NCBI GenBank assembly: GCA_959347315.1
Contig: OY365815.1
Span: 14,861,459 to 14,925,458, forward strand
Direction of reading: 5' to 3'
Source: Bimastos eiseni
Taxonomy: Eukaryota > Annelida > Clitellata > Crassiclitellata > Lumbricidae
Length of the DNA: 64,000 bases
A program made the position numbers and the translations under genes. Each line of letters opens with the position of its first letter. The first letter of the stretch is position 1. Of the stretch, positions 34,948 through 48,472 are shown one piece after another. The notes under the pieces were generated by a model. That model did not search any database, was not told where the DNA came from, and saw nothing but the letters and a program-made list of their open reading frames with translations.

Positions 34948-37900
34948 ATGGCTACATCTGTTTTGGGACAGACGAAGACCGAAGGAACGTATACATTTGC
35001 CAGTCAGCCAAGAGCTTTAACCCAACGGAAGAAATATCGACAAGAAATTAACAGTGGAGCCGGCGAGTAAGGATGCGTTAGACTTTAAATTATTGCAGTC
35101 TTATTATTATTAACTCATTCTATGGTTTGGATGTTTCAGATCTTCTTGGATTTCTCTAGTGGTTGTGTTCATGTTGTACCGAGGTGTTTAAATTTAGAGC
35201 GTACTTTAAGAATTCTCGTGGCATATATTGATTCCCGCAATATATACACGAAATATAATTATATGCGGAATATAATTATATACATAGAGGTCATAATTTG
35301 ATATAGCATGTTATATTTTGCCATCTTCCAGTAACTTTCAGCGTTATTTGTATGCATGTATGTATTAGGCTATTTATATAGCGCCTTATAAGAACCTCTC
35401 GAAGGTGCGGCGGACTTTGGTTACCAGATTCACGAAATTCAGGTGGTTTACTGACAGAGGTCTGTGTACTTCTTTGGAATATTTGTGATATCCAAATAAT
35501 TAAGATGCCTACTCATCATAAATTATCACCAAACCAGGCACCGCAATGCACCAATAGTACTTGACCATGACAGGTAGCGACTTGTCTATCAGAACCTCTT
35601 TGATACTGCTGCCAAGCTGAACAGGACTCTGAAGCAATTTACATATCTCGTAAATGAGAGTTACATTGCCTGGTAAAATATGAAATTAGAAGCTGTGCTG
35701 GCACAATGTGCACTAGTTTTTTCCTACCACATGGCCTACTTGGAGCCAATATCCCATTTTGAAGCCTATAGAATTCATATGGGCCTCATCTAATATCCAC
35801 GGAAGTGCTGGCAGAGTTAGCAGCAATCTTTCCATGATCTTTGAGCATTATTAAAGGAATTTGTTAGTCTGAAGTTATCATGGGTGTAACCAGAACAATT
35901 TCGTAGGAGGTTTTCAGTTTTCAGAGGTTATCCATTGGACTAGGTCGATTTTTCTGTGCTTTTAGTTTTTAATAATAGTAATGCATTGATTCTGGGGTTA
36001 GAACCCGTAAAGCCATACGCTGGGTATGTCCATGTTTATTATTAACTGTCAGGATTTAAATTTCTAACAGTTCTACAAAGAAGAGCTTAGTACTTAGTAC
36101 TGAAAAGTACTGAATAAAACCAATCCTCAGGAGCAATGTTGTTGGTTTAACAAACATCATGATTATGGTTGCAGTAATGAGAAAGAACAGAATACTGTTA
36201 AGTTGAATTTAATTAACCAGGGTGCTGTTGTTTTTTTAAACAGGACAGAAAATCCAGTCTTTTATGGAAACATCATGTATGACAAGCGTGTCGTAAGAGG
36301 CAACACATATGCTCAGCATCTGTTGCCAACTGTAAGTATTATGTATGGTGACTTCAGTTCACATGAAATGCATCATTATTATCATCATCAACAGTGTGAA
36401 CATCTTCATCTTCATCATCAGCATTGATCTTCCTTTTCAGCATGTACATCTGGTTCTGGTGTAACTAGCCATTAATGTGGTACAATGTTACACAGTGGCC
36501 TATATGGTGGCATATGTGGTCTGTAATGCAATGATTATGAGTTTGAACCTGCTGAGCTAACTCTGAGTAGCGTTTGTGGACAAATTATTCTGGAACACTT
36601 ATCACAGTCACCAAGCAATAGAATTTGGAATTGGTGTGATCTGGAAAGTAAAATTGACAAGTTCTGCAGCATGCTGGCTATATCAATCAGTCCATGGCAT
36701 TTGTCCATTATTGGCATGCTATAAGGACTTTAATCTCTGCTAGTCAGTTCAGCTTTATATATCTCCAGTATAAAAAATCTTTCCTCAATGAAATGCTTGA
36801 TACTGCTTCAAAACATTGTGGTATAAAGAGATATCATAGCATATAAGTGTATATTTAGGTGCTTTTTCATCATCAATGCTTTTCATCAATAGTTCAAAAT
36901 TGCTATCCTTGCGGTAGCTGTGCTAACAGCTCATCTGATTTGATATCTCAGACTATACAACTTCACTTAACCAAAATGCATGCTTTGTGGGGCATTTAAA
37001 GTTGGTGCCTTGTTAAGCAGTACTCTGGTTTCATTCACGCATTAACTCAGCAATTGCTTGCACTCTAGCAGTGCCAGTCCAAAACCATGGATGAATGAGG
37101 AGGTCTTTGTCATCACACAGTGTCATTATAATGCAACAACTACTATTCAATCATTCATTTGCATTCCCAATAGGACATGCAAACGTACATATGTACATTA
37201 CATGTGGACATGCTTGCAGCCTTGCCATATGTTTAGTGCATTGTTAAGATCATACATGTTGTGTGTGCGTTTGTTTATCCTGCTAAGACTGGTTATGTGG
37301 ATCCGGTGGAAGTTCAGAGACAGAAGGAGTTGAGAAGACGGGAAATATCACGGAAGCGAGCCAAGCAGTTGGCTCGCGTTAAGTCGCCAGAGCCGGTCGA
37401 GGGTCGGAAGCATGCAGACATGCAGACGGAGCTGTACCTGGAGGAACTGAGTGACCGCATCGAGGAGACGGAGGTGGAGTGCCAGACGGATGCTTTCCTT
37501 GACCGACCTCCATCTCCACTTTTCGTTCCAGCAAAATCCGGTATCGACAAAGAAACACAGATTCTTGATGGAGAGGTATTTAATAATAATAATAATAATA
37601 AAAATAATAATTTGGTAATCAATTATTAATTCATGCTGAGAAATATGCAGTAAGATTACTTGATATTGCAGTGAGACGTGATTACAAGTTTAACAGGAGT
37701 TTAATTTACCTGTGTGGTATCCTGCAAGATGCTTGTATGTCCTACAGCTCATTTTACATTCACCCCTCAGGAGTGGAGGCTGAGTCATCCTTATTGGGGA
37801 AGTTGTTATCGAACTTGCATAGGGCTGATCCTCATGCCAGCATGCTACCATTCAACCTTCTACATACACAGTTAAAACGTACTGCTGCTGCGAGAGTGAT

Positions 37901-40900
37901 TGCCCATCTTCCTCGATTCTCGCATGATTCCACTTTCATGGTTGAACAACTACGCTGACTTCCTCTCTCTGCCCATATAGAGTTCAAAGTTCTCATTTTG
38001 GTGCTCAGGTCTCAATTGGGTTTATCGCCGAAGTATAATTCTTCCACCCTTATGTGCCTCTGCTCCATCCTATTCGATCATCTGACCGTCTTGACCTCTT
38101 TGTTCCTCTGTCAGAACCGCCATGGCTCAATCCAGATCCTTTGCCTGCATAGTTCCTTCTCCATGAGGCACTAAGGAAATATTTACCAGCATGAAATCTT
38201 GATATTTGTGTTTTTTTTCCAGCTGTTTGATTTTAACGTGGAAGTCCTCCCTGTTCTGGAGGTTCTTGTTGGCAAGACGATGGAACAAGCATTGCTCGAA
38301 GTGATGGAGGAGGAAGAACTTTCCAATCTTCGCGAACAGCAGCGTGCTCATGAGGAACTGCGTAATGGTGAACTTATGGAACAGCAGAGACTGGAGGAAC
38401 AGGAGAGGCGACATCGTGTGGAGAAGGTAAACTGTGCATTTCTCCAGTACCAAAAAGGCTTAGTCATAACGTTTATTTATGAATCAGATTCAAATATCAG
38501 GATCAGTTGTAGATTATAGTAAAAGGACACGAAATAAGACTGGCTCTGCTGAACGTTGTTCAACAGAGAGACGGTCAAAGAGATGGACAGAAATTTATAT
38601 AACGACAGAATTGGAGCAGCAAAGAAGTAAAGGACATCAGGAAGCTTTTGCAGTGGCCCAGTCCGCAACAAAGATTGAAGCATAGGCTGCATCTCATTGT
38701 TGGAGAGCGTGCAGATCACAGTTTGCTTCTCGATACTGGCTTATTTCAGACCTTAATTGGTGTAGCACCCATTCATAATAGCAAGCCGTTGGTGAAGGAT
38801 CTCACACGATCAATTCATTGAAGAAATTAGCAGGGTCGATATAGAAAAATGTGTACATTAACGCTGTGGGTAATTCAATTGTGTTTCGATTCCATTGCAG
38901 GAACAAAGAATGAAGCAACAGGATGAAATGGTCCGGAAGGAGAAGGAAACAGCCGCAAAGATCGCAGCTCGTGCGTTTGCACAGAGCTACCTGGCTGATC
39001 TGGTGCCATCGGTATTTGGCACACTCACCGAAAATGGATACTTCTATGACCCAGTGGAAAGGGGTAATGACCTTTTATATGCTATTAGTCACAGGATAAT
39101 GACCTTTTATATGCTATTAGTAACAGGATAATGACCTATTACATACTATTAGTCACAGGATAATGACCTATTACATACTATTAGTCATAATAGTACATGT
39201 TGTTTACATGTTGTTAGTTCATGTTTGCATTTATCCACATAAGTTTTTTTTACATTTGCATACTGTTTGTCCAAATCACATTAGGCTAGACCCGTGGTTT
39301 CGGAATGGGGTTTCATAGAACCTTTAAGGGTTTCAACGTTCAATCATTACTGAATTTTTATAAATTCCAGTTGAATTCACAAAAGGATGAGTAATGAGCT
39401 GAAATCTTCACAGCTTTCAGTATTTCTTGCTAGACACAATTCTGTTAAAATAATTAACATTATTGTCAACATACATACTCTATGAATGGCTTCATGAGTT
39501 ATCCTACATTTATTTCTTGAAAAATTGGTACGGTGAGACATGCAGGGTTCTGTGAGCAATTGAAGGAACTGCAAAAAAGGTTGAAAACCACTAAGCTAGA
39601 CATTTTCTTTCTTTGTCTCTTGCACTCATTTTTTTAACTCAGTGAATGAATTGTCAGAGGGATTTGGGAGGGTTCAACTTCCAGTTCATTTTGCAACCCT
39701 GCCAGTTCTAAAAAATTACCTTGGGGTCAAGCAAGCCCCAGATCAGCTTTCAGTGGCACCAACACCCACAGTTACCCTCTGCAATGTGGTCCATATACTG
39801 GTTTCAGGTTTGTAAAAATTCTAGTCAGAACATGTGAAAAACGTTCAAACCTCTGTTCAAATTTGACAATTCAAACCCTATTTTAACTTGAAGGTAGCCA
39901 TGGCTTCTATTAATCTTATGTACAGTAATACAATTATTTTGATGTTGCAGAGGTTGAGAAGTTGTTCCTGCCATGGTTGATGGATAGTGTGGATGACCAG
40001 CTGACAAACAACGTCAACAGCCGTCAGCTGCTGGATGAACTGCTGCAGCAGATCATTGCACAGCGACAAGAACAGTTTGTAGAACTCGAAACAAAGGCAG
40101 AGGAGGAACCAGAAGTGTCAGAGCCCGAAGCAATTGTAACGGTGGTTATTGAAGAGCCAACAGTTGTGGTCGATGGGGAAGATGCAGTCGCTGTCGAGGT
40201 CAGAAAATAATAAATTGGGAAATAGGTGAAATATGTATTGTATATGTAATGTCATTTGTTGTACTTCTCATCGAGTCTGTTATCTTCGCTCTGTAGGTTT
40301 AAGCAGCCCGCAAATGGTGATTTCTATGCACTATAATCTCAGTGGCTAGTCCTGTGACATGGAATGGGCTCCTACCACGCTTTGACAAATACCTATTGTT
40401 CAGTCTACCTCGTTTTTTGCCGTTCCTTAAGACTTTTCTTTTCGACCGGGGTTAAGCTGGGAGCGTTCCTGAGTATGCAAACTTGAAGGGGCGCTTTATA
40501 AAATTGCTGTAACAAATAATAATCTGAGCGTCAACATTATTCGTTCACCTATCAATTATGGTTCTCACAGCTGAGAGGGCTGTATAAACTGAAACTACTG
40601 AGTTTCGTAATTGAGAATTGATATTACTTGCAGCTATGGTGACTGTTGATATCTGTAAGTCAGTCTTGATAGAGGAAGGATAACTGGCTTGTCACTTCAC
40701 TGGTGATGATGCTTGCAATTTGCTGGGCACAAACCCCATTCACTAGAACAGAATTTCATTAACCTCACGTTATCTATTTATGTTTTCTGTCAGGTTGAGG
40801 CTGGCGATGATGATGATAATCAAAATGGAGGACAGGAACCAGTTCAAGAAAGTGAAGCCACTGTAGACACAGACCGCATCTCAGAGGAAGATGAAAAAGA

Positions 40901-40910
40901 TGAAGACTAG
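34948..40910 (+). CDS. RSPH3: Radial spoke head protein 3 homologue
   Basis: Seven exons: 34948-35066, 36244-36331, 37288-37575, 38223-38426, 38901-39063, 39951-40198, 40794-40910; phases agree, 408 residues. RSPH3 anchors radial spokes to the axonemal doublets of motile cilia and flagella and acts as an A-kinase anchor. Diagnostic stretches are YTFASQPRALTQRKKYRQE, FYGNIMYDKRVVRGNTYA, SPEPVEGRKHADMQTELYLE, ECQTDAFLDRPPSPLFVPAK, LEVLVGKTMEQALLEVMEEE, KIAARAFAQSYLADLVPSVF and FLPWLMDSVDD, all in the order known for the family. The C-terminus is acidic and divergent, as usual. Length is close to the shorter vertebrate isoforms; the long human N-terminal extension is absent. An RFX-type X-box lies 133 bases before the ATG. 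Introns carry a LINE reverse-transcriptase remnant (37.8-38.2 kb), a 32-base tandem repeat just after exon 5, and another LINE tail. Confidence 0.97.
36460..36720 (+). mobile_element. Possible decayed tRNA-derived SINE
   Basis: GAGTTTGAACCTGCTGAGC is B-box-like and is followed by TAACTCTGAGTAGCG. A similar order (GAGCCAACTCTGTGTAGC) appears at 44060-44090. It lies in RSPH3 intron 2. Confidence 0.35.
37780..38175 (+). mobile_element. LINE reverse-transcriptase C-terminal remnant (in RSPH3 intron 3)
   Basis: Conceptual translation gives LLGKLLSN, then LLHTQLKRTAAARVIAHLPR, then after a stop LPLSAHIEFKVLILVLRSQL and GLSPKYNSS. This is the order of the reverse-transcriptase tail in CR1/L2-type LINEs (CNSLLYGLP, LQRVQNAAAR, HWLPV..RI.FK). 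Stops and a likely frame change show it is dead. Confidence 0.75.
39060..39195 (+). repeat. 32-base tandem repeat, four units
   Basis: Units of GGATAATGACCTTTTATATG plus CTATTAGTCACA. It begins at the exon 5 donor of RSPH3 itself, so the first unit overlaps the splice site region. Confidence 0.85.
40340..40520 (+). mobile_element. LINE 3' end remnant (RSPH3 intron 6)
   Basis: Reads WNGLLPRFDKYLLFSLPRF then FLKTFLF, matching the W-N-x-L-P ... F-K-x-x-L-K-T-x-L-F end of CR1/L2-type LINE proteins. It finishes in the GGCGCTTTATAAAATTG tail motif that recurs in this window. Confidence 0.65.
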
Positions 40911-41752
40911 ACTGTGCTCGAGCAACTGATAAACAGGACTTGCATTCGGCTGTTGATGCATCGACCTGCATGCTTTTATTATGGCAATGCTCTTAGTGCT
41001 CAACTATCCCTGTAAACTTATATGAAACTAATTATATGGTCTCCAGTAAACAAAGAAACTATAAGCAAATCATGTAAAGTACTTAACATTTTGGTAGTGT
41101 GTCAAGGAAGACTCTTATTTATTCTTCTTGCTATATGTGGAATTACTATTGGTCTCTCTGGTAAATGTATTTTCTGGAGAAAATGGCAGGCATCACAACA
41201 TTCAACGTGTGAGTTGTAAGCCAGCATAGGGAAGCAAACCGCAATCCACATGCTCTGTAACACGTAGGTGCAAAAAACCCAGTCTACGCTCTGACCATTG
41301 AAGCTAACTGGGCTATATAATGCGATCATTCAACCTAAAAGGCCTAATGGCCCAGTGGGTAGTGCATCATCCTTTTGTAGCTGCAACCTTGGCTGAATCA
41401 CAAGAAATGAACATTTTGTTTTGCTTTATCTGCATAAAAGTATAAAGACTTTTATCTCTGATTGATTGACTTAAGTGAATAAATACCATATCGCAATCCA
41501 ATCCAAATGAATAGCCAGTGCATAACTTTTAGTTGCTATAGTTGCTAAGAATAGAATTTAACAGACAAATTTGAAGACAGTGATGACAAATACTCCTTCG
41601 AGACTTCTGAAATATTTCCTCAGAGACCACAAAAGCCACGTTCTGTTTGATGCATGTTTCCATTTCCGACTCACATTTTTGCGTTATTTACAATAAAGAT
41701 TCAGTTAGCAGTCACAGATGCAGAGTTGTATAAATTGAACTGTCATCGTTTC
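40911..41752. other. Convergent 3' UTR interval between RSPH3 and DERL2
   Basis: AATAAA on the plus strand at 41478-41483 could serve RSPH3. AATAAA on the minus strand at 41123-41118 could serve DERL2. If both are used, the two transcripts overlap at their 3' ends. Confidence 0.4.
41335..41410 (+). mobile_element. tRNA-like fragment, possible SINE head
   Basis: GGCCCAGTGGGTAGTGCATC is A-box-like and is followed about 20 bases on by CCTTGGCTGAATCAC. It has no full cloverleaf and lies between the RSPH3 and DERL2 stop codons. Confidence 0.3.
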
Positions 41753-44700
41753 TCATTCGTCTCGTCTCTCGTCCTCGTTGTTGGCGTCTGCCTCAGCTGG
41801 AGCAGCTCCTCTGCCAGCTCCCCAGGCAAAACCACCTGGTTGTTCATCCGGAAAGACTCTGTAGTTAGGATCCTCGGGTGCAGAATCAAACAGCCATTTC
41901 CTAACAAACAGAACATCAAGTCTCAATTAAAAGTTTACAACAAATACAGTACTTGTTCAAAGCCATATATGCATTATAATGACATTAAACAAAATGCACT
42001 AAGAACTTTATAATGAGGCTGTGGTCATTAATTCTGTTTCCACATCCTCAACTGACGGATATCAGAATTCATTTTGTAATGAAACTGTGCATAAGAGGGC
42101 TTAGTTATTGTGACATTAACACAGGAACATCTTAGTTTTCAAAGTTAAATAAAGCAACTGAATGATATCATGAAATCATTTGAGTGGATTCTCACTCCTA
42201 TAGAGCCATTCACAACTTACAGCAGCCTTGGCGTCTTCAGTAACTTGTAGTTGGCTTGCTGAGCAGGAAGAACATCTTCCAGAAAGAAATAGATGTGACC
42301 AACAGCAATGCCTTCAAACAACAAACACAACTAATGCTCTTACACACTGGTTGGTTCATATACATAAGCAAATACGAAACATTGTAGTATATCCCCTTCA
42401 ATCCAAAAAAGCTGTTCAGTGCCCTCTTTCTATGGTTTTTACATCTTCCTTACAAGTTAAAGGCAATGCAAGGTCTTCAATTACTCTTCATGAACTTTGT
42501 TGGTTTCCTGTTGAATGGTCCATTACGCTTGTCTTACTTTTGACGCCCAGGACACCACCAGTCTGTCGTGTCTTAATACGCTGCTAACTTTACTTCTCTA
42601 CTCTAAAATGTTTGTTTCCTTATGAAACTGGCATGATGTTAAAATTTAAGTAGGAACACGTGGATCAAGTAGGACCACGATCGAGAAGCCATTTTCCACA
42701 GGAACTACGGATTGAACTCCTCAGCTTTAACTTCCTCGTTTCGGAAAAGCAGGTTAGCACTGACTTGGGTTGGAAACACCTTGAATCTTTCAGTGGTGCT
42801 GCATAAATAATCATATATAATTACATGCTTTCAGCTGCTGTGCTCCTCATAGTGGAATAGGCCATCACAAAAAGCCTGACTTGTCAGCTCATTGCCATCA
42901 TTAAAATGCCAAGTCAGTACTCACTATTTTACTCTGGTGTTTCAATTACCCTTTCATAACTCATAGAAACATACACCAGATTCCGATGACCTACTCATTG
43001 GAAGTCTATTAAGCACCATAAAAAACATAAATAAATATATGAGCAAAAATTGTACCAACCCATTAGGTCAACAATGACCGAGTTGCCTAGTAACAGAGAG
43101 AATCCTAGCAGCACCCATGGCAGATACGGTGCCTGGAAGTTCAACAGTCCAAAGAAGTTCATCCTGATGTAGGGATTTCGTCGGCTCCAGACGTAGACGA
43201 GCATGATTGTAAATGCGTGACCAAGAAACACCATATTGACAAACATAGCCACAATCTAAATCTATGTCAAGGTCTATAAAGCGGTAGTCAAAACAATGAT
43301 TCAGCTAAGTCAAATACAAGAACAACAACTCTAACAAGACGACACCTGTCATTAACCACCTAGCTTTGCTTTGTTCATATATCAGCCAATTAATTAGCAT
43401 AATACCTTTTACAAACTTTTTAAAGACACTCAAGGAGCTTGCTAGGAACAACATTCAAATTCAGCTATAAAAATAACCACAAGTAGAACTTCTGCAAATC
43501 TTAATCTGATCTCCTCAAAATGTATCTAACTTTCTACCATGATCTCTCACAGGTAATTTGTGATGAGGATAATGAAAACACGAATTTGTAGGACAAAACA
43601 TATTTGAATAAGCCAGACTATGAAAATTAAACTGAAAGACAGCTGCCTGCGATAATATCAGTGGTTAACATGCCCCAGAGGGCTTAACTGAGTAATCTCC
43701 TGCATGAAACAAAGTTAAAAAATGCCAATGCTTTGGCATTTGTAGGTAAACAATTGCTATGAATGCCAAAGTGAGCAAAACTAAAATATTACCCTCCAAG
43801 TGCAACATTACTTGTCTCAGTACAGTTAAAGAAAACTTCTGTTTTAAAATCATAAATAGAATAAATATGAATTTATATTTCAAGACTATCACAGAGCTAA
43901 TCTTTTCATGCATCAGGCAACTTCTTTAAAAAAAATTAATATTGTAGGTAGGCCCAAGCTGTGCAAACTGAATAAGTATTTCAATACCCATTTGCATCAC
44001 ATAGTGAAACACAAGGCTCCATCAGCAAAGTGCTCATCTGTGATCTAGTGGTCACGGGTTGAGGCTGCAGAGCCAACTCTGTGTAGCAACCATTGGAAAA
44101 TGTTCACACGCTCCTGCCTCCGTCACAATTCACAAAGCAGCAGAAAATTTAGGTAACAGCATACCTTGGGAAGTAATTTGAAAGGCCCCGACACACCAGC
44201 CCCGTACCCAAGACCTTGTGATATATGTGTCAGCTCAAGGCTGAGGGTGGCCAATGAACATCTCCCCAAAACATGGGACTTTTATTTGAATTTTTACATG
44301 ATATGTATCATAATACAAGTTAGAAAACTGACAGAGCATTAAAATTTCATATGGTTTCATACCAGGAATGAGTTAATGTTGCTGGAAATAAAACAAACAT
44401 CGAGAAGATAAATATTTCAAAAAGTGCTCAAATAAATTAAGTATCACATTAATGCATTGTATTATATTGCATGACATCATATTGCATTATACTACACACA
44501 TCCTTCATTGAGCTGAGATAATCCTGCGGCCAGTAAGTAAGGATACGGTCATCAGCATGCCTCCGAACAAAAACATGAAGACAAAGTCTGCTGTACGACT
44601 TCGAAAGGAGCCCTCTTCGAGCATACGACAATAGCGATACGTGAAAATCATGTTGAAAAGAAAATTGAAACCCACTGTCCCAAAAAACATGAAATTGGTG

Positions 44701-47538
44701 ATCAGTCGCCAAAGCTGAAACAGAAACCAGCATAAATGTCTTCGTTTAATTTCTGGACTGAAATTAATCTATTAGTATTAATTAGTATGTCACTATTAGC
44801 AATTATCTAGCAACTAGACTTCTTAGTGTGCACCCAAAATGCATATCTGCCTGAAAGGAGCCAAATGAGGAGTGAATGATCAATCATACCAGAATCGAAT
44901 GATAAATCATACCAGAATCTGAGTTAAAGAAGATCAATATGAATGAATGCAGATTGTCTGGGTCTGCAAATGAGTTATCTAGTTTGCAACACCCAAACAG
45001 CTGTCAAATCAGTGAAGGCAAAGAAAAGCAATTTTTTTAATGCACCATTGTGCACTTGAGTTTAAAGGTAATGTGGTTTCTTGGGTAAGGTGAACATTAA
45101 TACAGGTAGGACCATCCCCAACATCTAGCAATTGACACCCATCATCCAAAAAGGGAGTGATGGGTAATTGGCTACCTTCTTAGAATGTACTCAACTCAGA
45201 TAGCTGAGAAACATTTTACTATATTTTTTGACACCTCTACTAATAATATTATTTTATTGAACTTATCACTGTAATTGCAACAACCTTTTCTACAATGCCT
45301 ACGTTACATCATTGCAAACATTGTGCCTTGTAGCATACTACATTGGTAATGCAAGAACTTAACTATTCAAAACTATGAACTGCAAATAACAGACAAACAT
45401 TCAAAGCAATGATGATACAATGCTCTGGAAACAATCTACCATTAATTAGGTTTTAGAATAAAACTAAACAAAACGGGCAGAAAACAGTAGTCACCTGATA
45501 TTGATATAAAATAAGATCTGGATTGAAATACAGCTGGAAAGGAGAAATGATTTCCAATTGCTAAAAAACAAATACAAACAAAGACTGAAAATAATGAAAT
45601 GAGTTAATGACATGTTCTTTATCAGTGCATGTCAATATCCCATTGGCTTTCAAGGATTTTGAAAGCAAAATGCATTTCACTTGGTGGCAGACGATCCATG
45701 CATCAGATTCACATTTCGGTACATGAATTACAAATTTAATAAATAAATAATAATAATAACATATGAAAGAAAGGTCTTCCAAATTAATACCTTCAATTCA
45801 ATAACCACATAATTTAGTCTGGAAAATGGTCTATAACACTGTGATAAAATTGATAGTTGCTCCTAAGGAAAATTATATTTAGAAACATAAACCAGTGCTA
45901 CAGGTCTTCTCATTCAAATCTTCAGCACTCAGCAGAGTCTTGCCCTGAAATATCTGGTTGATGTAATACTTCAGCCTGATTCAGTTTCCTCCCATCATCC
46001 CCTTTGTTGGTCCAATAGACTTGACCTTCTGGCTACACACACTAGAACTGCCATGGTTCAGCTTGATTCCTTGTTTCAATTGGTTCCTCTCACTAGAACG
46101 TGCTTATTCCTTCTGGTTTCCTCTAAAATTCAACCTGGCAGTTTCATCCTCATTCGATTTTCTCAAAATCTTTTTCTTCTTGCAGATCTAGCACACTGGC
46201 AGCACTTCTGAACAGTTCACCCTACTAGAGGTGCTTTACAAATGCATGAATACAATACATAACAAAATGTTAAATTCAGTTAATTTTGTGAGCCAAACAC
46301 AAATTGAAGTCACAATTTGGCACCATATGCAATTTTTTCCCCACAAATCTGTAGGAGCTTGTCTGGTGAAATGTATTCGTAATAGCCTTTCTCAAACACT
46401 CTACTGCATAATACAAACTCAGGTAGGCGATTTCCTCATTTATAAAAACAATACAAGTAATTTGAGAAGAAAAATGGTAAAATTGAAGACTAGAAGTCTG
46501 TGTATGTAAACGATATGGCCTCCCCAAGTTGGCTGAAAATAGAGTGCACCTAACGACACAACCAAACGCATCCACACACAGTAAATAAGTAAGTAATCAC
46601 ACCGAAAGGTTCTATAACGAAGAGAACATATTTTATTAAAAGAAACGAAGCGAACGTTGAAATGTCTGATAAGCTGCGTTTGAATGTTCGTGAATGTGGG
46701 TGAAATACGGAACAAACCATAACAAAGTTAATTAAAGCATGAGCTGAACTCACACTAGTCAACAAACTCGGAAATGACCATGTACGCTGTTTTCGCGCCA
46801 TTGGAATTGTGTTCTGGCGCCTATTGTAATGCTGCGATATGGTGATTTTTTTCTTTAAATTATGTAATGTTGCACTCTGATGACTGTTCATTTTAATTGT
46901 TATTTGAATGTCAGTCGTCTTGGTTACTTACTTGTTTACTGTGCATGGATGTGCTTGGTTGTGTCGTTAGGTGCGCTCTATTTTCAGCCAATTCGGGGGC
47001 GGCCATATTGTTTACTTACACAGGCTTCTAGCCTTCAATTTTACCAGAAAAATTGTCACTTGGTGCTTCTTAATTATTTGTCACACACAGCTTACTTACA
47101 TAATTACAACGTTTCCATCGCTAGCGCAGCAATCTTGACATCTGGGATAGACACTGATCATCTAAGTTAAGAATGCATCGTTAAATAAGCATACGAGGGG
47201 TCGCTTTCTAAAGACTCACTCTTATTTCATTGTCAAATTCTTCACTTTACAAACTCTTGTAACGTGTATATCCGTAAACGGAATTAAGATTTAGAATGAA
47301 CATAGAGATAATTATATCTGGTTAAAACAACCATTTCTGATAACAATTACAACTTCAGTATCACATTACATTATATGAAGTGAATTACGAAGCTCGCAAA
47401 TAACTGTCTGTGCAAGATAATCAGGGAATACATAATATCGCTCACCACGGCTATCGTTGTCACGACGCAAGCTGTCGTGTACGCTCTTGTCACAGGTGGG
47501 ATTTGCATATATTCCTGTTGAAACGTCTGATACGCCAT
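41753..47538 (-). CDS. DERL2: Derlin-2-type ERAD membrane protein
   Basis: Six exons on the minus strand, 5' to 3': 47538-47446, 45560-45495, 44714-44547, 43255-43060, 42311-42221, 41900-41753; 253 residues, all phases agreeing. Derlins are rhomboid-related pseudoproteases of the ER membrane that help retrotranslocate misfolded proteins to p97/VCP. The N-terminus [20 protein letters not shown] and the segments [39 protein letters not shown] and [19 protein letters not shown] are nearly those of vertebrate derlin-2. The W-R pair at the start of exon 3 and GFSLLLG are the conserved derlin/rhomboid signatures. The cytosolic tail keeps [19 protein letters not shown], where the p97-binding SHP-like segment sits, then extends in a lineage-specific acidic end ([13 protein letters not shown]). 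The gene converges on RSPH3 with 842 bases between stop codons. Derlin-3 orthology is not excluded, since the split is vertebrate-specific. Confidence 0.97.
44030..44290 (+). mobile_element. Possible decayed tRNA-derived SINE
   Basis: TAGTGGTCACGGGTTGAGGC resembles a tRNA-like head, and GAGCCAACTCTGTGTAGC matches the copy at 36460. It lies in DERL2 intron 3. Confidence 0.35.
45915..46245 (+). mobile_element. LINE 3' end remnant (DERL2 intron 1)
   Basis: A C/T-rich degraded segment in the style of the other LINE tails, finishing in AGGTGCTTTACAAATGCATG. It lies in antisense orientation within the derlin intron. Confidence 0.45.
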
Positions 47539-48472
47539 GATTAAAGATATTTCACAGCAATTTATAATAAACTAGTTTGAGATTTAAATAACACTTCGTT
47601 CATTTGTATTACTGCTAAAGCCACGTCAGTCCCAACCATGCATCTCATTACGCATGCGCTGGCAGCGAAAAATAACAATCCTAGAGTGAAGTCATCATCA
47701 CTCTTATCGTCATCACTCGTTAGTAACTATCTGTCATCTGACGCCAGCCATTTGGTGGCGATGGGTTGTAAATAATATCCATTGTTATCAAATTACTTGT
47801 CACCAGTTGTCATTTGTCAGACCAAAATAATTTTGCAACCTAAGTCGTAACCTAAAACCGGTTCTTAGGTCCAAACAGTTTCGTGTATGGTTAATACATA
47901 ATAGTTGAAGGCTTCTCAGTAGGCCCCCTATTGCTGGTGATCATATTCATATCGTTGTTGGTGGACAACGCGATGTGTACAAGTAGGCCCTGCAACCAGT
48001 GCAGAAAATCTGGGACTAATATTAGTCCCATATTATTATATTATTAATTACATAGTATTGGCCCCACATTGGTCCCAGAGAAAATGCATACGCTGTCTGA
48101 ATCTGTCTCGAAAGCAATCTTCTTGTCAAGACCGGAAAGCTCTAAACCATGCTCAAGAATGATAGGTCTACATATTATGTAACTTCAAAACCAAGACCAA
48201 TTTTTTGTCTAAAACATGCTTGAATAAACTCGAGACCAAAATCGATGAAAAACCATATTAACGATGACAACATAACTGCCTGAAATATGCTAATCCTCCT
48301 ATCTCGCCTATTCAACCGCGTCTACGATATGCGCTTGCAATCTCATACACTGTACCTTCCTCTTGCGATTGAAAACAGAACTATTGAAACTGTCCTACCC
48401 AGATTCTACTCCTGCGCCACCACACGACTATCATTATCACCGATTGCCACCGTACGCGTAGAACCACACTGT

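Noticed and set aside
39060..39195. Regular 32-base repeats resembling a CRISPR array
   Set aside because: Units are contiguous with no unique spacers, lie in an intron of an animal gene and have no cas genes.
41654..42013. 119-codon plus-strand ORF
   Set aside because: Overlaps derlin exons on the opposite strand, which have clear homology.
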